A stretch of 64,000 nt of DNA from Stutzerimonas stutzeri (lineage in GTDB: Bacteria > Pseudomonadota > Gammaproteobacteria > Pseudomonadales > Pseudomonadaceae), in contig NZ_JANGEY010000006.1 of NCBI RefSeq assembly GCF_024451105.1, positions 142,145-206,144 of the forward strand. The letters run 5' to 3'. The translations under genes were made by a program, and so were the position numbers. Numbering within the stretch: the first letter of the stretch is position 1; each line of letters opens with the position of its first letter. The notes beneath the pieces are model-generated. The model had not been told where the DNA came from. It saw nothing but the letters and a program-made list of their open reading frames with translations, and searched no databases. Below, piece after piece: positions 35,001-45,862 of this stretch.

Positions 35001-35712
35001 GCTGCCTGATGCGCTCCAGCCCGGCCTGTCGGGCAGCCAGCACCGCCTCGAGCAGCGCACCCAGCGTCTCCGCCGGCAGCTCGCCACCCTCGCCGAGCAG
35101 CGGGCGCAGCCTGCCGAGCAGCGTGTCCGGATGCTGCCAGTGGTTCATCACCCAGCCCAGCGCCACGCCGTCCAGCGGATAGCACTGCTGGCGCCAGTAG
35201 TCGCGCACCACCTCGGCCATCAGCTCGCCGTGGTCGGTCTCCAGGCTCTGCTCGAACAGACTGCCGCTGTCGAAGGCGTGCTCGCGCAGCATGCGCTGGC
35301 ACCAGCCGTGGATGGTGGAGACCGCCGCCTCGTCCATCCACTGCGCGGCGATGTCCAGCCGCCGCGCGCAGGCCGGCCAGCGTTCGACCGGAAAGTCGTC
35401 GCGCAGCCGCTGCAGCAGGTCGTCGCCCGCTTCCTCGGCGCGGAACACCCGGGCGGCCTGCACCAGGCGTGCGCGGATACGCTCGCGCAGCTCGCGGGTG
35501 GCGGCGTCGGTGAAGGTCACCACGAGGATTTCCGGCGGCAGCAGTTCGCGGCCGAAGCCGGTTTCGGCGCCGCCGTGGCCGAGTACCAGACGCAGGTACA
35601 GTGCGGAGATGGTGAAGGTCTTGCCGGTGCCGGCGCTGGCCTCGATCAGCCGGCTGCCGCGCAGCGGAAAGCGCAGCGCCAGCGGGCGCGCGTGCTGGAT
35701 CGTCGGGCTCAT
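32041..35712 (-). CDS. recB: Exodeoxyribonuclease V beta subunit RecB
   Basis: 3'-5' helicase and the only nuclease of the RecBCD complex, 1,223 residues. Walker A is ASAGTGKTFT (25-34), followed by superfamily-1A motifs (VTFTDAATRELRERI, LIDEFQDTDPLQYRIF, LIGDPKQAIYAFRGAD). The C-terminal nuclease domain has GFIDLAFEHDGRYYVVDYKSN with the catalytic Asp and Lys. The start at 35712 gives MSPTIQHARPLALRFPLRGS. It overlaps the recC stop by four bases (ATGA) and recD likewise at the other end. Confidence 0.97.
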   Translation of the reverse strand: MSPTIQHARPLALRFPLRGSRLIEASAGTGKTFTISALYLRLVLGHGGAETGFGRELLPPEILVVTFTDAATRELRERIRARLVQAARVFRAEEAGDDLLQRLRDDFPVERWPACARRLDIAAQWMDEAAVSTIHGWCQRMLREHAFDSGSLFEQSLETDHGELMAEVVRDYWRQQCYPLDGVALGWVMNHWQHPDTLLGRLRPLLGEGGELPAETLGALLEAVLAARQAGLERIRQPWQGWISALEAFYREASAAGQLNGNKLGAKTFEPRLAMLRAWCEGGGELSFKDDHFKRFRLDGLRDACKKGVELALSAAVREALQDMETLEQRLQALADPAEPALRHAAAWIGRRFDQEKRRRAEMGFDDMLARLDAALQGDNGARLAEVIRKQFPVALIDEFQDTDPLQYRIFDTVYRVEADATETGLFLIGDPKQAIYAFRGADIHTYLRARRATAGRHESLDTNFRSSRALVDAVNRVFELAERRPGGEGAFLFRDQLPFVEVRASGRKEVWQVEGQTPPALTVWQLAGDQPLSAGAYRSEMAARAAGEIVRLLNLGQRGRAGFARAEGFDALAPSDIAVLVRDRQEAEAIRNQLARRGVRSVYLSDKDSVFASQEARDLLLWLRACAEPDVDRPLRAALASRTLGLALAELEQLNQDERSWERRVMQFRAYRQRWQRQGVLPMLRQLLHDFALPQRLMARADGERALTNLLHLAELLQQAAAELDGEQALIRHLSELLVGEIQAAEEQVLRLESDAALVRVVTIHKSKGLEYPLVFLPFVCAFRPAEGGKPLTVHDGQRRALVLAPDAETVARADRERLGEELRLLYVALTRARHACWLGVADLKDGRADRSGLHRSALGYLLGGGAPLQDSAALAQWLAPLESVGESVVLPAPEADDARLVEQAASAAGLHWRIPTRRAAEHWWIASYSALQLGEIEAPPSGRFEDVAPDSPAAQKAADDERESVVVPLGAGEAPGLHRFPRGPNPGTFLHGLLEMAGREGFAALAAEPAHLREQIARRCQLRGLTAWIEPLADWLCDLVQRPLALGEGRAVALAQLASYQPELEFWFEARNVDVRRLDRLVQQQVLPGVARPALTRDTLNGMFKGFIDLAFEHDGRYYVVDYKSNWLGEDDSAYTAEAMERAVAAQRYDLQYVLYLLALHRQLQARLPDYDYDRHMGGALYLFLRGSRAAGQGIHHARPPRALIEALDALFKGEHGEAVA

Positions 35713-38700
35713 GCGTCGGCCCCCTCCTTGAGTTCTTCGATGTCCGCCTTGAGCAGCGGCTGGTAGAGGTCCTGGCACCACTGGTAGAAGTCGCCGTCGG
35801 CGGCGAGCGCGGCGAAATCCGGGTACTGGCGAGCCAGGCTGGCGCTCCGCTCGACCTCGCCACTGCGCTGGTAGCCGCCCTCGTAGGTTTCGCAGGCGGC
35901 CCTCGCCGCCTTGTCCTCATCTTCGGCCGACAGCCAGGCGATGGCGGTGTCCGGCGCCACCGGCAGCGGCGCGTTGAGGCCGGCCACATAGCCTTCCAGC
36001 CAGCCGCGCAGGATGCCCCGGGCCCGCTCGGGCTCGACGGGGGCCAGCCGCAGGCTGAGATCCTCGCCGACCAGCAGGCTGGTCAGGCGCAGCCCGCAGG
36101 CCGCCGCGGCGACATGCGCGACCCAGGCGCCGAGCAGACGCCGCCACTTCAGCACCTTGCCCTTCTTGTCCTTCAGCGCCCCCGGCTGCAGCTCGATGCG
36201 CGCCAGCTCGCCGTCCGCGCCGCGCGTGCGCAGGCCGCCGAGCCAGCCGTCCAGCTCGATGCCGGCATGGGCGAAACGCAGCGGCCGGGGTGACTCCAGC
36301 TTCTGCGGCCACAGCGCGCCCAGCGTCTGGTAACGCTGCATCTGCGCCGGCAACGGCGCCAGCACCTGCTCGCGCAGCCGCTCGCCGAAGCCGGCCAGCG
36401 GCAGCCGGCCGCTGCGCTGCAGGCGCAGGGCGGCGGCCTGCAGCGCCGGCTCGACCGCCTCACCGGCCTCCAGCGCCAGACCGGCGGCGCCGAGCAGTTC
36501 CTGACGCAGCTGGTAGAGCTGCAGGCCGTCGAGGCCGAAGGGCTCCTCGTCGAGCTGCGCGCGGGCCTGCTCGTCGAGGTGCACCTTGAGACGCTGGGTG
36601 AAGAAGTGCCTGACCGGATCGCGCAGGAAGCCCTGCAGGGTCTCCAGCGCCAGCGGCGCGTCGGCGGCGAACGGCGGCAGCGCCGGTTCGGCGCCGCGCT
36701 CGCCGGTCGTGCGGTGCAGCTCGGCCCACTCGTAGGCATGGCTGAACAGCGCCGGATCGCTGCCCGTGAAGTAGGCGCGGCTGAACGGCTGCAGCGGATG
36801 CTCGGTGGTCAGCGCCTTCAGCAGGTCGCCGCCGCCGGCCAGCCGCCAGCCGGCGGCCAGATGGTCGCGCAGCTGACCGACCAGCACCGAGGCCGGCCGT
36901 TCGCCGTTGTCGCGGATGCTGCGCCCCACCCAGCTGACGTAGAGCTGCTCGCGGGCGGCGAGCAGCGCCTCGAGCAGCAGGTAGCGGTCGTCTTCGCGGC
37001 GCGAACGGTCGCCCGGGCGGTAGTCGCCGGCCATCAGGTCGAAGTCCAGCGGCGTCACGCTGCGCGGGTAGTCGCCGTCGTTCATGCCGAGCAGACAGAC
37101 CATGCGGAACGGGATCGCGCGCATCGGCATCAGGGTGCAGAAGTTCACCGCGCCGGCGAGGAACCGCTGGCTCAGCCGGCCCTGGTCCAGCGCACCGAGC
37201 CAGGCCTCGCGCGCCACGCCGAGCGGCAGCGGCTCGACCAGCGCGGCACCCGCGCACAGCGCCAGCCAGTCGTCCAGCGCCTCCTCGAGCCGGCCGAGCA
37301 GGGTCTCGTCGCGTTCGCCCTGCGCGACGAAGAAGTCCGCGAGCAGGGTGCGCAGGCTCTCCCCCCACTCGGCCGGGCTCGCCGGCCGCTGCAGACGCCG
37401 ATGCAGGGCGTCGAGGGCATCCAGCAGCCTGACCAGCGGGCCGATCAGCGCGGCGTCCAGCCCGCCGATCTCGTCGTAGGGCTCGATGTCGCCGACGGCC
37501 GCGCCGCGTCCCACCGCGTAGCCGAGCAGCATGCGGCGCAGACCGAAGCGCCAGGTGTTCTGCTCCAGTCCCGTCGGCAGGCCGAGCGCGGCACGCCGTT
37601 CGGCGTCCAGGCCCCAGCGGACCCCGGCGCCCTCGATCCAGCGGTGCAGGGTCGGCAGCTCGCCCTCGTCGATGCCAAAGCGCGCGCGCAGCGCCGGCAC
37701 GTCAAGCAGGTCGAGCACCTCGCTGACGGTCAGCCGCCCTTCCGGCAGCCTGAGCAGGTGCTCGACGGCGATCAGCAGCGGCTCGCAGCCACGCTGGCCC
37801 TGGTCGGCCAGGGTGAAGGGCACGAAACGCGGATCGTCCTGGGCGTACTGACCGAACACCGCCTGGATGTGCGGCGCGTAGGCGTTGACGTCGGGGACCA
37901 TGACGATGATCTCGCGCGGGCGCAGGGTCGGGTCGGCGGAGAAGCGCGCGAGCAACTGGTCGTGGAGGATCTCCACCTCGCGCTGGGCGCTGTGGGCGAT
38001 GTGGAAGCGCAGCGAATGGTCGCGCTCGGGATCGAGCGGCGGCCAGTTGGCGCGGGTTTCGGCCAGCGGGCGCAGCTCGAGGATGTCGTCCTGCAACTGG
38101 CCGAGCAGATGCGCGGGGGCCGCGCGCCCCTCGTCGTCGAACAGGTCGATGCGCTGGCCGATCGCCGCGAAGCGCTGGCGGTAGTGCTCGGGATCGTCGT
38201 AGCTGTCGAGCAGGTTGATGTAGTCGCGGCCCTGCTTGCCCCAGGCGGCCAGCAGCGGCTGGGCGTGCTGGTGCAGTTCGTCGTCCGACAGCCCCGGCGC
38301 CATACCGGCACGGCGCGCATGGCGGCGGTACTGGTGGCGCAGCAGGTCCTGGTCGGGAACGATGTCGCCCCAGTGGTGCCGGCAGGGATTGTGCACGCAG
38401 AGCAGCACCTGGCTGAAGCGCGCCATGGCGGCCAGCGCCTCGACCGCCTGCGCCGGCAGCGAGGAAATGCCGAACACGATCACCCGCCGTGGCAGGCCGC
38501 GCGGGCGGCTTGTCGCGCCGCGCAGGCGCTCGACGAAGCGCGGGTGCACCCCGGCGCGGCTCTCGGCCAGTTGCTCGCCGCCGACGTCGGCGAGCAGCGC
38601 GCGCCACAGCGCCGGCTGCCAGCGCAGCGCCTCGTCCAGCGGCCTGGCGCCATGTCGCGAGGTGCGCAGCCGGTCGCGCCCGGCCGCCCAGTCGGCCAGC

Positions 38701-39167
38701 CAGTCGGCGCGGTACACCTGGTACTGGTCGAACAGGTCGGCGAGGCGCTCGGCCAGCTGGTGGCGCTTGCGCAGGTCGTGGTCGCCGTCGAGGAAGCGGC
38801 GCAGCGGCGCGAAACGCTGGTCCGCCAGCAGGCCGGGCAGCAGGCGCACCAGCCGCCAGGTCAGCGGTGCCTTGTCGAGCGGCGACTCGCGGGGGATGGC
38901 GTCGCCGCCGAGCACCGCCCGGTAGCTCTGCCAGAGGAAGCGCGCCGGCAGCTCGACCTGCACGGCGGCGGCGATGCCGCAGCCGTCCCGGGCGGCCAGC
39001 GCCAGCTTCAGCCACTGGGCGATGCCGTTGCTCTGCACCAGCACCACCTCGTTCTCCAGCGGCGCCAGCGGGTGGCGCTGCATCCACGCCACCGCCAGCT
39101 CGCGCAGCGTCTCCAGGCGGTTGCCGTGCACCACCATCAGCCCCGGCGTCAGGTCGTTGTCCTGCAT
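35709..39167 (-). CDS. recC: Exodeoxyribonuclease V gamma subunit RecC
   Basis: The Chi-recognising, helicase-like scaffold subunit of RecBCD, 1,152 residues. The N-terminus GLMVVHGNRLETLRELAVAW and the segment ALAARDGCGIAAAVQVELPARFLWQ are characteristic. The nucleotide-binding motifs are degenerate as expected for RecC. GGGAG lies six bases upstream of the ATG. It is the first gene of the operon. Gene order recC-recB-recD without an intervening ptrA is the Pseudomonas arrangement. Confidence 0.96.
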   Translation of the reverse strand: MQDNDLTPGLMVVHGNRLETLRELAVAWMQRHPLAPLENEVVLVQSNGIAQWLKLALAARDGCGIAAAVQVELPARFLWQSYRAVLGGDAIPRESPLDKAPLTWRLVRLLPGLLADQRFAPLRRFLDGDHDLRKRHQLAERLADLFDQYQVYRADWLADWAAGRDRLRTSRHGARPLDEALRWQPALWRALLADVGGEQLAESRAGVHPRFVERLRGATSRPRGLPRRVIVFGISSLPAQAVEALAAMARFSQVLLCVHNPCRHHWGDIVPDQDLLRHQYRRHARRAGMAPGLSDDELHQHAQPLLAAWGKQGRDYINLLDSYDDPEHYRQRFAAIGQRIDLFDDEGRAAPAHLLGQLQDDILELRPLAETRANWPPLDPERDHSLRFHIAHSAQREVEILHDQLLARFSADPTLRPREIIVMVPDVNAYAPHIQAVFGQYAQDDPRFVPFTLADQGQRGCEPLLIAVEHLLRLPEGRLTVSEVLDLLDVPALRARFGIDEGELPTLHRWIEGAGVRWGLDAERRAALGLPTGLEQNTWRFGLRRMLLGYAVGRGAAVGDIEPYDEIGGLDAALIGPLVRLLDALDALHRRLQRPASPAEWGESLRTLLADFFVAQGERDETLLGRLEEALDDWLALCAGAALVEPLPLGVAREAWLGALDQGRLSQRFLAGAVNFCTLMPMRAIPFRMVCLLGMNDGDYPRSVTPLDFDLMAGDYRPGDRSRREDDRYLLLEALLAAREQLYVSWVGRSIRDNGERPASVLVGQLRDHLAAGWRLAGGGDLLKALTTEHPLQPFSRAYFTGSDPALFSHAYEWAELHRTTGERGAEPALPPFAADAPLALETLQGFLRDPVRHFFTQRLKVHLDEQARAQLDEEPFGLDGLQLYQLRQELLGAAGLALEAGEAVEPALQAAALRLQRSGRLPLAGFGERLREQVLAPLPAQMQRYQTLGALWPQKLESPRPLRFAHAGIELDGWLGGLRTRGADGELARIELQPGALKDKKGKVLKWRRLLGAWVAHVAAAACGLRLTSLLVGEDLSLRLAPVEPERARGILRGWLEGYVAGLNAPLPVAPDTAIAWLSAEDEDKAARAACETYEGGYQRSGEVERSASLARQYPDFAALAADGDFYQWCQDLYQPLLKADIEELKEGADA

Positions 39168-39270
39168 GTCCTGCTCCCTTCAGCGACAGAACGGGCATTG
39201 TGCCACCCGGCTGCGACAAAGGGTGTCGCGGCGCAACGGGCCGCCGGCCTGACGACGACCGTGACGCGGA

Positions 39271-39990
39271 TCAGCCCTCCGAGCCCTGCCCAGCGCCGAG
39301 GATCGCCGCCACCCGCTGCGGCTGGCAGTTGAGATAGGCGGAGGACTGCAGCCACTGGCGGTCGGGGTACCATGAGAACATGAACTGGCCGCCCTTGAGG
39401 CTGTCCACCACCATGCGCGCCACTTCCGGACGCACCGCCGGGCAGCCATGGCTGCGACCGATGCGGCCGTGACGGCCGATCCAGCGCGGATCGACGTAGG
39501 GCGCCGGGTGGATGACGATGGCGCGCTGCCGCGCCAGGTCGTTGATGCCCGGCTCCAGGCCGTCCATGCGCAGCGAGTAGCCGTGCTGGCCATGGTAGCT
39601 TTCCGCGGTGCGGAACAGGCCGAGGCTCGACTGGTGGCTACCCTCGACGTTGGAGAAGCGCGTGGCGAAGTTCTCCCCGGACTTCTGGCCATGGGCGACC
39701 AGGTCCTGCAGCAGCAGGCGCCGGCGCTCGAGATCGAAGATCCACAGCCGACGCTGGGTGGAGGGCAGCGAGAAATCGATGACCGCCAGCCGCTCGGCCG
39801 GCGCGGCCCCGTTGTTGACGGCGCACTGCATGGCCGCCAGGGCATGGCGCAGCACCGTCCTGTTCAGGGTCGGCGCGACCTTGGCCAGGCTCTGCTCCAG
39901 CGACGGAGCGCCGGCGACGGAGGCCATGAGCGGGGAAGAGAAAGCCGCCATGCTGGCGGCCAGCCAGAGCGAACGCATCAGCCTGGTCAT
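39271..39990 (-). CDS. Exported murein L,D-transpeptidase catalytic domain protein (PF13645-like)
   Basis: A 239-residue precursor with a signal peptide (about 1-23, MTRLMRSLWLAASMAAFSSPLMAS). The domain belongs to the YkuD-like group 2: ERLAVIDFSLPSTQRRLWIFDL, then GLFRTAESYHGQHGYSLRMDG, AIVIHPAPYVD and the catalytic SHGCPAVRPEV. It probably acts on peptidoglycan in the periplasm, but the family's activity is less well established than that of YkuD proper. The start is chosen at the signal peptide. It is divergent from a second L,D-transpeptidase gene. Confidence 0.85.
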   Translation of the reverse strand: MTRLMRSLWLAASMAAFSSPLMASVAGAPSLEQSLAKVAPTLNRTVLRHALAAMQCAVNNGAAPAERLAVIDFSLPSTQRRLWIFDLERRRLLLQDLVAHGQKSGENFATRFSNVEGSHQSSLGLFRTAESYHGQHGYSLRMDGLEPGINDLARQRAIVIHPAPYVDPRWIGRHGRIGRSHGCPAVRPEVARMVVDSLKGGQFMFSWYPDRQWLQSSAYLNCQPQRVAAILGAGQGSEG

Positions 39991-40201
39991 GGAAAAGGAG
40001 TCCTCTGCTTGCATGGCACACCGCGACGACCGCCGGTCAGCTCGCGCTGCCTGCAGTCGCGACGGCCTGCCGGGTCCGTGACGCCCTGTCTTCGATTCTG
40101 CCGTCCTGTCTGGAAAACGGGCGCACGTACGGCTTTCTGCCATGCGACTGCCCGCAAAGTCGGGCATTCTAGCAAGCAAACGGAGGTCTGGAGTCGAGCG
40201 T

Positions 40202-42891
<2,690 letters not shown>

Positions 42892-42928
42892 GCTAGGCTA
42901 AGCGAATCAGCAGACTGGAGAGCCGTCC

Positions 42929-43492
42929 ATGGACAGCAAGCCCGCCGGCGAACGCTTCCGGCTGTACTCGGCGCCGCAGCTGGAGGCGGTGATCGACGCC
43001 ATGGCGCGCCAGGCGGCGGCGCTGTTCGATCCCCGTCATGAGGTGGCGCTGGTCGGCATCCTGCGCCGCGGCGAGCCGCTCGCCCGGCGCCTGCAGCAGG
43101 CCCTGGTGGAGCGCGGCCTGCCATGCTGGCCGCTGTATCCACTGCACCTCAAGCGCTACGCCGACGACCTCAGCCTGCTCCACCCGGAAACCGCGCTGAC
43201 CGAGAACCCCGATCTGGCCGCGCTGGATCTTGCCCGTACCCGCCTGCTGCTGGTCGACGACGTGCTCTACGAAGGCCATTCGCTGCTGCGCGCCTGCGCC
43301 TGGCTGGCGCGGATCGGCGCCGCCGAGGTGCGCACCGCGGTGCTGGTCGACCGCTGCGTCGGCCGCCAGCCGGTGCACGCCGACATCGCCGGAGTGCGCC
43401 TGCAGGTGGCGCCGACCGACATCATCGAGTGCAACGTGCCGCCCTACGAGGACGAATTCTGCGTCGAGGTGCTGCGCCGGGCCCTGAATTGA
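42929..43492 (+). CDS. Phosphoribosyltransferase, PyrR/HPRT type
   Basis: A 187-residue type I PRTase. The PRPP loop is LLLVDDVLYEGHSL (VDDVLYEGHS 109-118), and a LVGILRRGEPLARRL segment precedes it as in PyrR-like proteins. A C-terminal PTDIIECNVPPYEDEF ends the domain. The substrate base is unknown. The adenine deaminase directly upstream makes hypoxanthine, so hypoxanthine or guanine phosphoribosylation is a reasonable guess. Likely in one operon with the deaminase (37-base gap). The glycine riboswitch unit starts after it. Confidence 0.82.
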   Translation: MDSKPAGERFRLYSAPQLEAVIDAMARQAAALFDPRHEVALVGILRRGEPLARRLQQALVERGLPCWPLYPLHLKRYADDLSLLHPETALTENPDLAALDLARTRLLLVDDVLYEGHSLLRACAWLARIGAAEVRTAVLVDRCVGRQPVHADIAGVRLQVAPTDIIECNVPPYEDEFCVEVLRRALN

Positions 43493-43536
43493 GGCAGCCG
43501 TCGTCCGTCGCTGCACCGTATCCGATCATCCACGGC

Positions 43537-43564
43537 TGGCAAGTCGCCGGCGCCGCCGTATAAT
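43537..43564 (+). promoter_or_regulatory. Promoter of the riboswitch-TRIC unit
   Basis: A perfect TATAAT at 43559-43564 is preceded by TGGCAA (43537-43542) at 16 bases. The transcript would begin near 43571, at the base of the first aptamer. Confidence 0.6.
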
Positions 43565-43571
43565 GCACGGA

Positions 43572-43757
43572 TTCGCAGGAGAGCGAGTGCAACGGTGACC
43601 CCGGGCGCTCCGCCGAAGGCGCAAACTCCCATAATCGCTCAGGCCCAGGAACTGCGAAGATCCGATCACGCCAACTGGAGAGAGGTTGCTGCGGGCAACC
43701 CACCGAAGGGGCAAAGCGGCCGAACGGCCGTGAAAACTCTCAGGTACAGAGGACAGA
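43572..43757 (+). promoter_or_regulatory. Tandem glycine riboswitch
   Basis: Two glycine aptamers in series. Aptamer 1 spans about 43572-43658. Its P1 helix pairs TTCGCAG with CTGCGAA, and the conserved core has GGAGAG, CCGAAGG and CTCAGG. Aptamer 2 spans about 43659-43757, with GGAGAG, CACCGAAGGGGCAAA, AACTCTCAGGTA and AGGACAGAGGG. This is the standard two-aptamer layout. It sits between a TATAAT box and the TRIC-family gene start at 43791, so it should control that gene in response to glycine. No clear terminator lies after the second aptamer, which leaves translation control as the likelier mode. Confidence 0.93.
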
Positions 43758-43790
43758 GGGAGAGGCGCTGCAGACTCGAGGAGTCCTCCC

Positions 43791-44408
43791 TTGCTCACCT
43801 ACATCTACATCATCGCCATCACCGCCGAAGCCATGTCCGGCGCCCTGGCCGCCGGGCGGCGCAACATGGACATGTTCGGCGTCGGGCTGATCGCCTTCGT
43901 CACCGCCCTGGGCGGCGGCACCGTACGCGACGTGCTGCTCGGCAACTTCCCGGTCGGCTGGACCCAGCATCCGCCCTACATCTACCTGACCATCGGCGCC
44001 GGCCTGTTCACCATGCTGGTCGCCCGCTTCATGCACCACCTGCACAAGGTGTTCCTGGTGCTCGACGCCATGGGCCTGATCGCCTTCACGGTGATCGGCT
44101 GCAACGTGGCCCTGCAGCTGGAATACTCGACCCCGGTGGTGATCATGGCCGGGATGATCACCGGCATCTTCGGCGGCATCCTGCGCGACATCCTCTGCCA
44201 GCGCGTGCCGGTGGTGCTGCGCCACGAGCTGTACGCCAGCGTGTCGATGCTGGTGGCGATGCTCTATCTGCTGATGGAGAAGATGGGCATCAACCACGAC
44301 CTGAACCTGCTGGCCGCCTTCGGCTTCGGCCTGGCCCTGCGCCTGGCCGCCATCCGCTGGTCGTGGTCGCTGCCGGTGTTCTCCTACCAGCCCGGCCGCT
44401 GGGAGTAG
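43791..44408 (+). CDS. TRIC (UPF0126/YadS-type) membrane channel, glycine-riboswitch controlled
   Basis: A 205-residue inner-membrane protein of seven hydrophobic segments arranged as two repeats plus one. Each repeat carries the family motif: GGGTVRDVLLG (about 43-53) and GGILRDILC (about 124-132). Bacterial TRIC homologues are trimeric cation channels. Members behind glycine riboswitches have been proposed to move glycine, which is unproven. The start is TTG at 43791 with GAGGAG seven bases upstream. The tandem riboswitch immediately before it links expression to glycine. Confidence 0.9.
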   Translation: MLTYIYIIAITAEAMSGALAAGRRNMDMFGVGLIAFVTALGGGTVRDVLLGNFPVGWTQHPPYIYLTIGAGLFTMLVARFMHHLHKVFLVLDAMGLIAFTVIGCNVALQLEYSTPVVIMAGMITGIFGGILRDILCQRVPVVLRHELYASVSMLVAMLYLLMEKMGINHDLNLLAAFGFGLALRLAAIRWSWSLPVFSYQPGRWE

Positions 44409-44414
44409 GTCCGG

Positions 44415-45086
44415 CTACGGCGCCCGACCCCAGGCCTGGCGCAGCAGCTCCTGCACCTCGTCGTCGCTGGTCTGACCGAACTCGCGGTACCATTCGCCGA
44501 TCGACGACAGCCAGTCCGGCACCAGGGCGCAGACCACCTCGTCGACCAGCGGCTCGAGCATGGCGAGGGCGTCGCTGGAGGCCACCGGCGCCACCAGCAC
44601 GATGCGCGCCGGCGCCTGCTGGCGCACCGCCTGCACCGCCGCGCGCATGGTCGAGCCGGTAGCCAGGCCGTCGTCGACCAGCAGCACCACCTGCCCCTGC
44701 AGCTCCGGCGGCGGACGCGCGCCGCGGTACAGCCGGGCGCGCCGTTCGAGTTCGCGGCGCTCGCGCGCCGTCACCGCCTCCAGGCTGCGCTCGTCGACCC
44801 GCCCGAAGCGCAGCGCCTCCTCGTTGAGCACCCGCACCCCGCCACCGGCGATGGCGCCCATGGCGTACTCCTCATGGCCGGGCATACCGAGCTTGCGTAC
44901 CAGCAGCAGGTCGAGCGGCAGCGCCAGCTCGCGGGCGATCTCCCAGGCCACCGGCACGCCGCCCCGCGGCAGGGCGAGGACGATGGCCCGGGGATGGTCG
45001 CGGTAATGTTCCAGCAGCCGGGCCAGCGCCCGGCCGGCCGCCACCCGGTCGGGAATCGGCACCTCGATCCGCGCCTTGTGCTTCAT
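44415..45086 (-). CDS. Phosphoribosyltransferase-domain protein
   Basis: A 223-residue protein with a complete type I PRTase fold: ALPRGGVPVAWEIARELALPLDLLLVRKLGMPGHEEYAMGAI forms the flexible-loop region and VVLLVDDGLATGSTMRAAV is the PRPP loop. No substrate-specific motif is recognised. Relatives are often found in stress-linked or low-oxygen gene groups. GGAGGAAGG precedes the ATG at 45086. It converges with the TRIC gene with 6 bases between stops and is divergent from the BCAM0308-type gene. Confidence 0.85.
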   Translation of the reverse strand: MKHKARIEVPIPDRVAAGRALARLLEHYRDHPRAIVLALPRGGVPVAWEIARELALPLDLLLVRKLGMPGHEEYAMGAIAGGGVRVLNEEALRFGRVDERSLEAVTARERRELERRARLYRGARPPPELQGQVVLLVDDGLATGSTMRAAVQAVRQQAPARIVLVAPVASSDALAMLEPLVDEVVCALVPDWLSSIGEWYREFGQTSDDEVQELLRQAWGRAP

Positions 45087-45335
45087 GGCCTTCCTCCAGA
45101 GGAGCAGCATCCGGTCCTGCAAGCCTACACCGCAACGGGCACCTCGCAAGGCGGGCTCGTCTGAAGCCGAATCGCTATCTGAAGCCCTCGATCGACAGCA
45201 AAAGCGACTAAGGCTGGCCGAAGCCTCTTGGCCATACTTGATCTGTCCGCCGATGTGCTTTCGAGACCGGGAAGGACAGGCGCCCGGCGCCGATCAACAG
45301 CGCCGGCAGAAGATTTCTTTCAGTGGGAGTCTGGT

Positions 45336-45824
45336 ATGGACAAACACCAACAGGGCCACAAAGAGACGCTGAAGCAGCCGCAGCACCATGACCGCGACAA
45401 GGCCCACCAGCACATGCCCGGCAGCGCGCACTGCCCCGGCTGCGGCGCCTGGTTCGGCGCCGGGCGCTGGTCATGGCATCAGGAGGCCGGCAGCCAGCCG
45501 GAGCGCGTGACCTGTCCGGCCTGCCGCCGCATCGCCGACAACGACCCAGCCGGCAACGTCACGCTGGCCGGCACCTTCCTCGAGGGGCGGCGCGAGGAGA
45601 TCGTCAACCTGATCCGCAATACCGAGGAACTCGAGTGCAAGGAACATGCTCTCGAGCGACTGATCGGCATCAGCGAGGAAGGCGGCAGGATGATGGTCAG
45701 CACCACCGGCACGCACCTGGCCAACCGCATCGGCCATGCGCTGCAGGCCGCCTACGACGGCACGGTGCGCTACACCTACACCGAGAACGAGACCCACCTA
45801 GACGTGGACTGGCAACGCGACTGA
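45336..45824 (+). CDS. BCAM0308-family zinc-ribbon-like protein
   Basis: A 162-residue soluble protein. A His- and Gln-rich N-terminus is followed by paired CxxC motifs, CPGCG (Cys33, Cys36) and CPACRR (Cys60, Cys63), which suggest one zinc site. The rest reads AGNVTLAGTFLEGRREEIVNLIRNTEELE and HLANRIGHALQAAYDG, the pattern of the BCAM0308 family. The founding member lies in the low-oxygen-activated locus of Burkholderia cenocepacia, and its function is unknown. The 249-base region upstream is shared with the divergent PRTase gene. I see no clear Anr box in it. Confidence 0.8.
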   Translation: MDKHQQGHKETLKQPQHHDRDKAHQHMPGSAHCPGCGAWFGAGRWSWHQEAGSQPERVTCPACRRIADNDPAGNVTLAGTFLEGRREEIVNLIRNTEELECKEHALERLIGISEEGGRMMVSTTGTHLANRIGHALQAAYDGTVRYTYTENETHLDVDWQRD

Positions 45825-45827
45825 ATC

Positions 45828-45848
45828 GCGCGGCAGGGAACGCCGCGC
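45828..45848. terminator. Possible hairpin terminator between convergent genes
   Basis: GCGCGGC (45828-45834) pairs with GCCGCGC (45842-45848) around a 7-base loop, just after the BCAM0308-type stop. No U-tract on either side. Confidence 0.35.
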
Positions 45849-45862
45849 AACCCACCCGGGAC

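Noticed and set aside
45087..45335. Anr box between the PRTase and BCAM0308-type genes
   Set aside because: TTGAT occurs once near 45238 but no ATCAA partner lies at the right distance. No convincing promoter could be assigned in these 249 bases.
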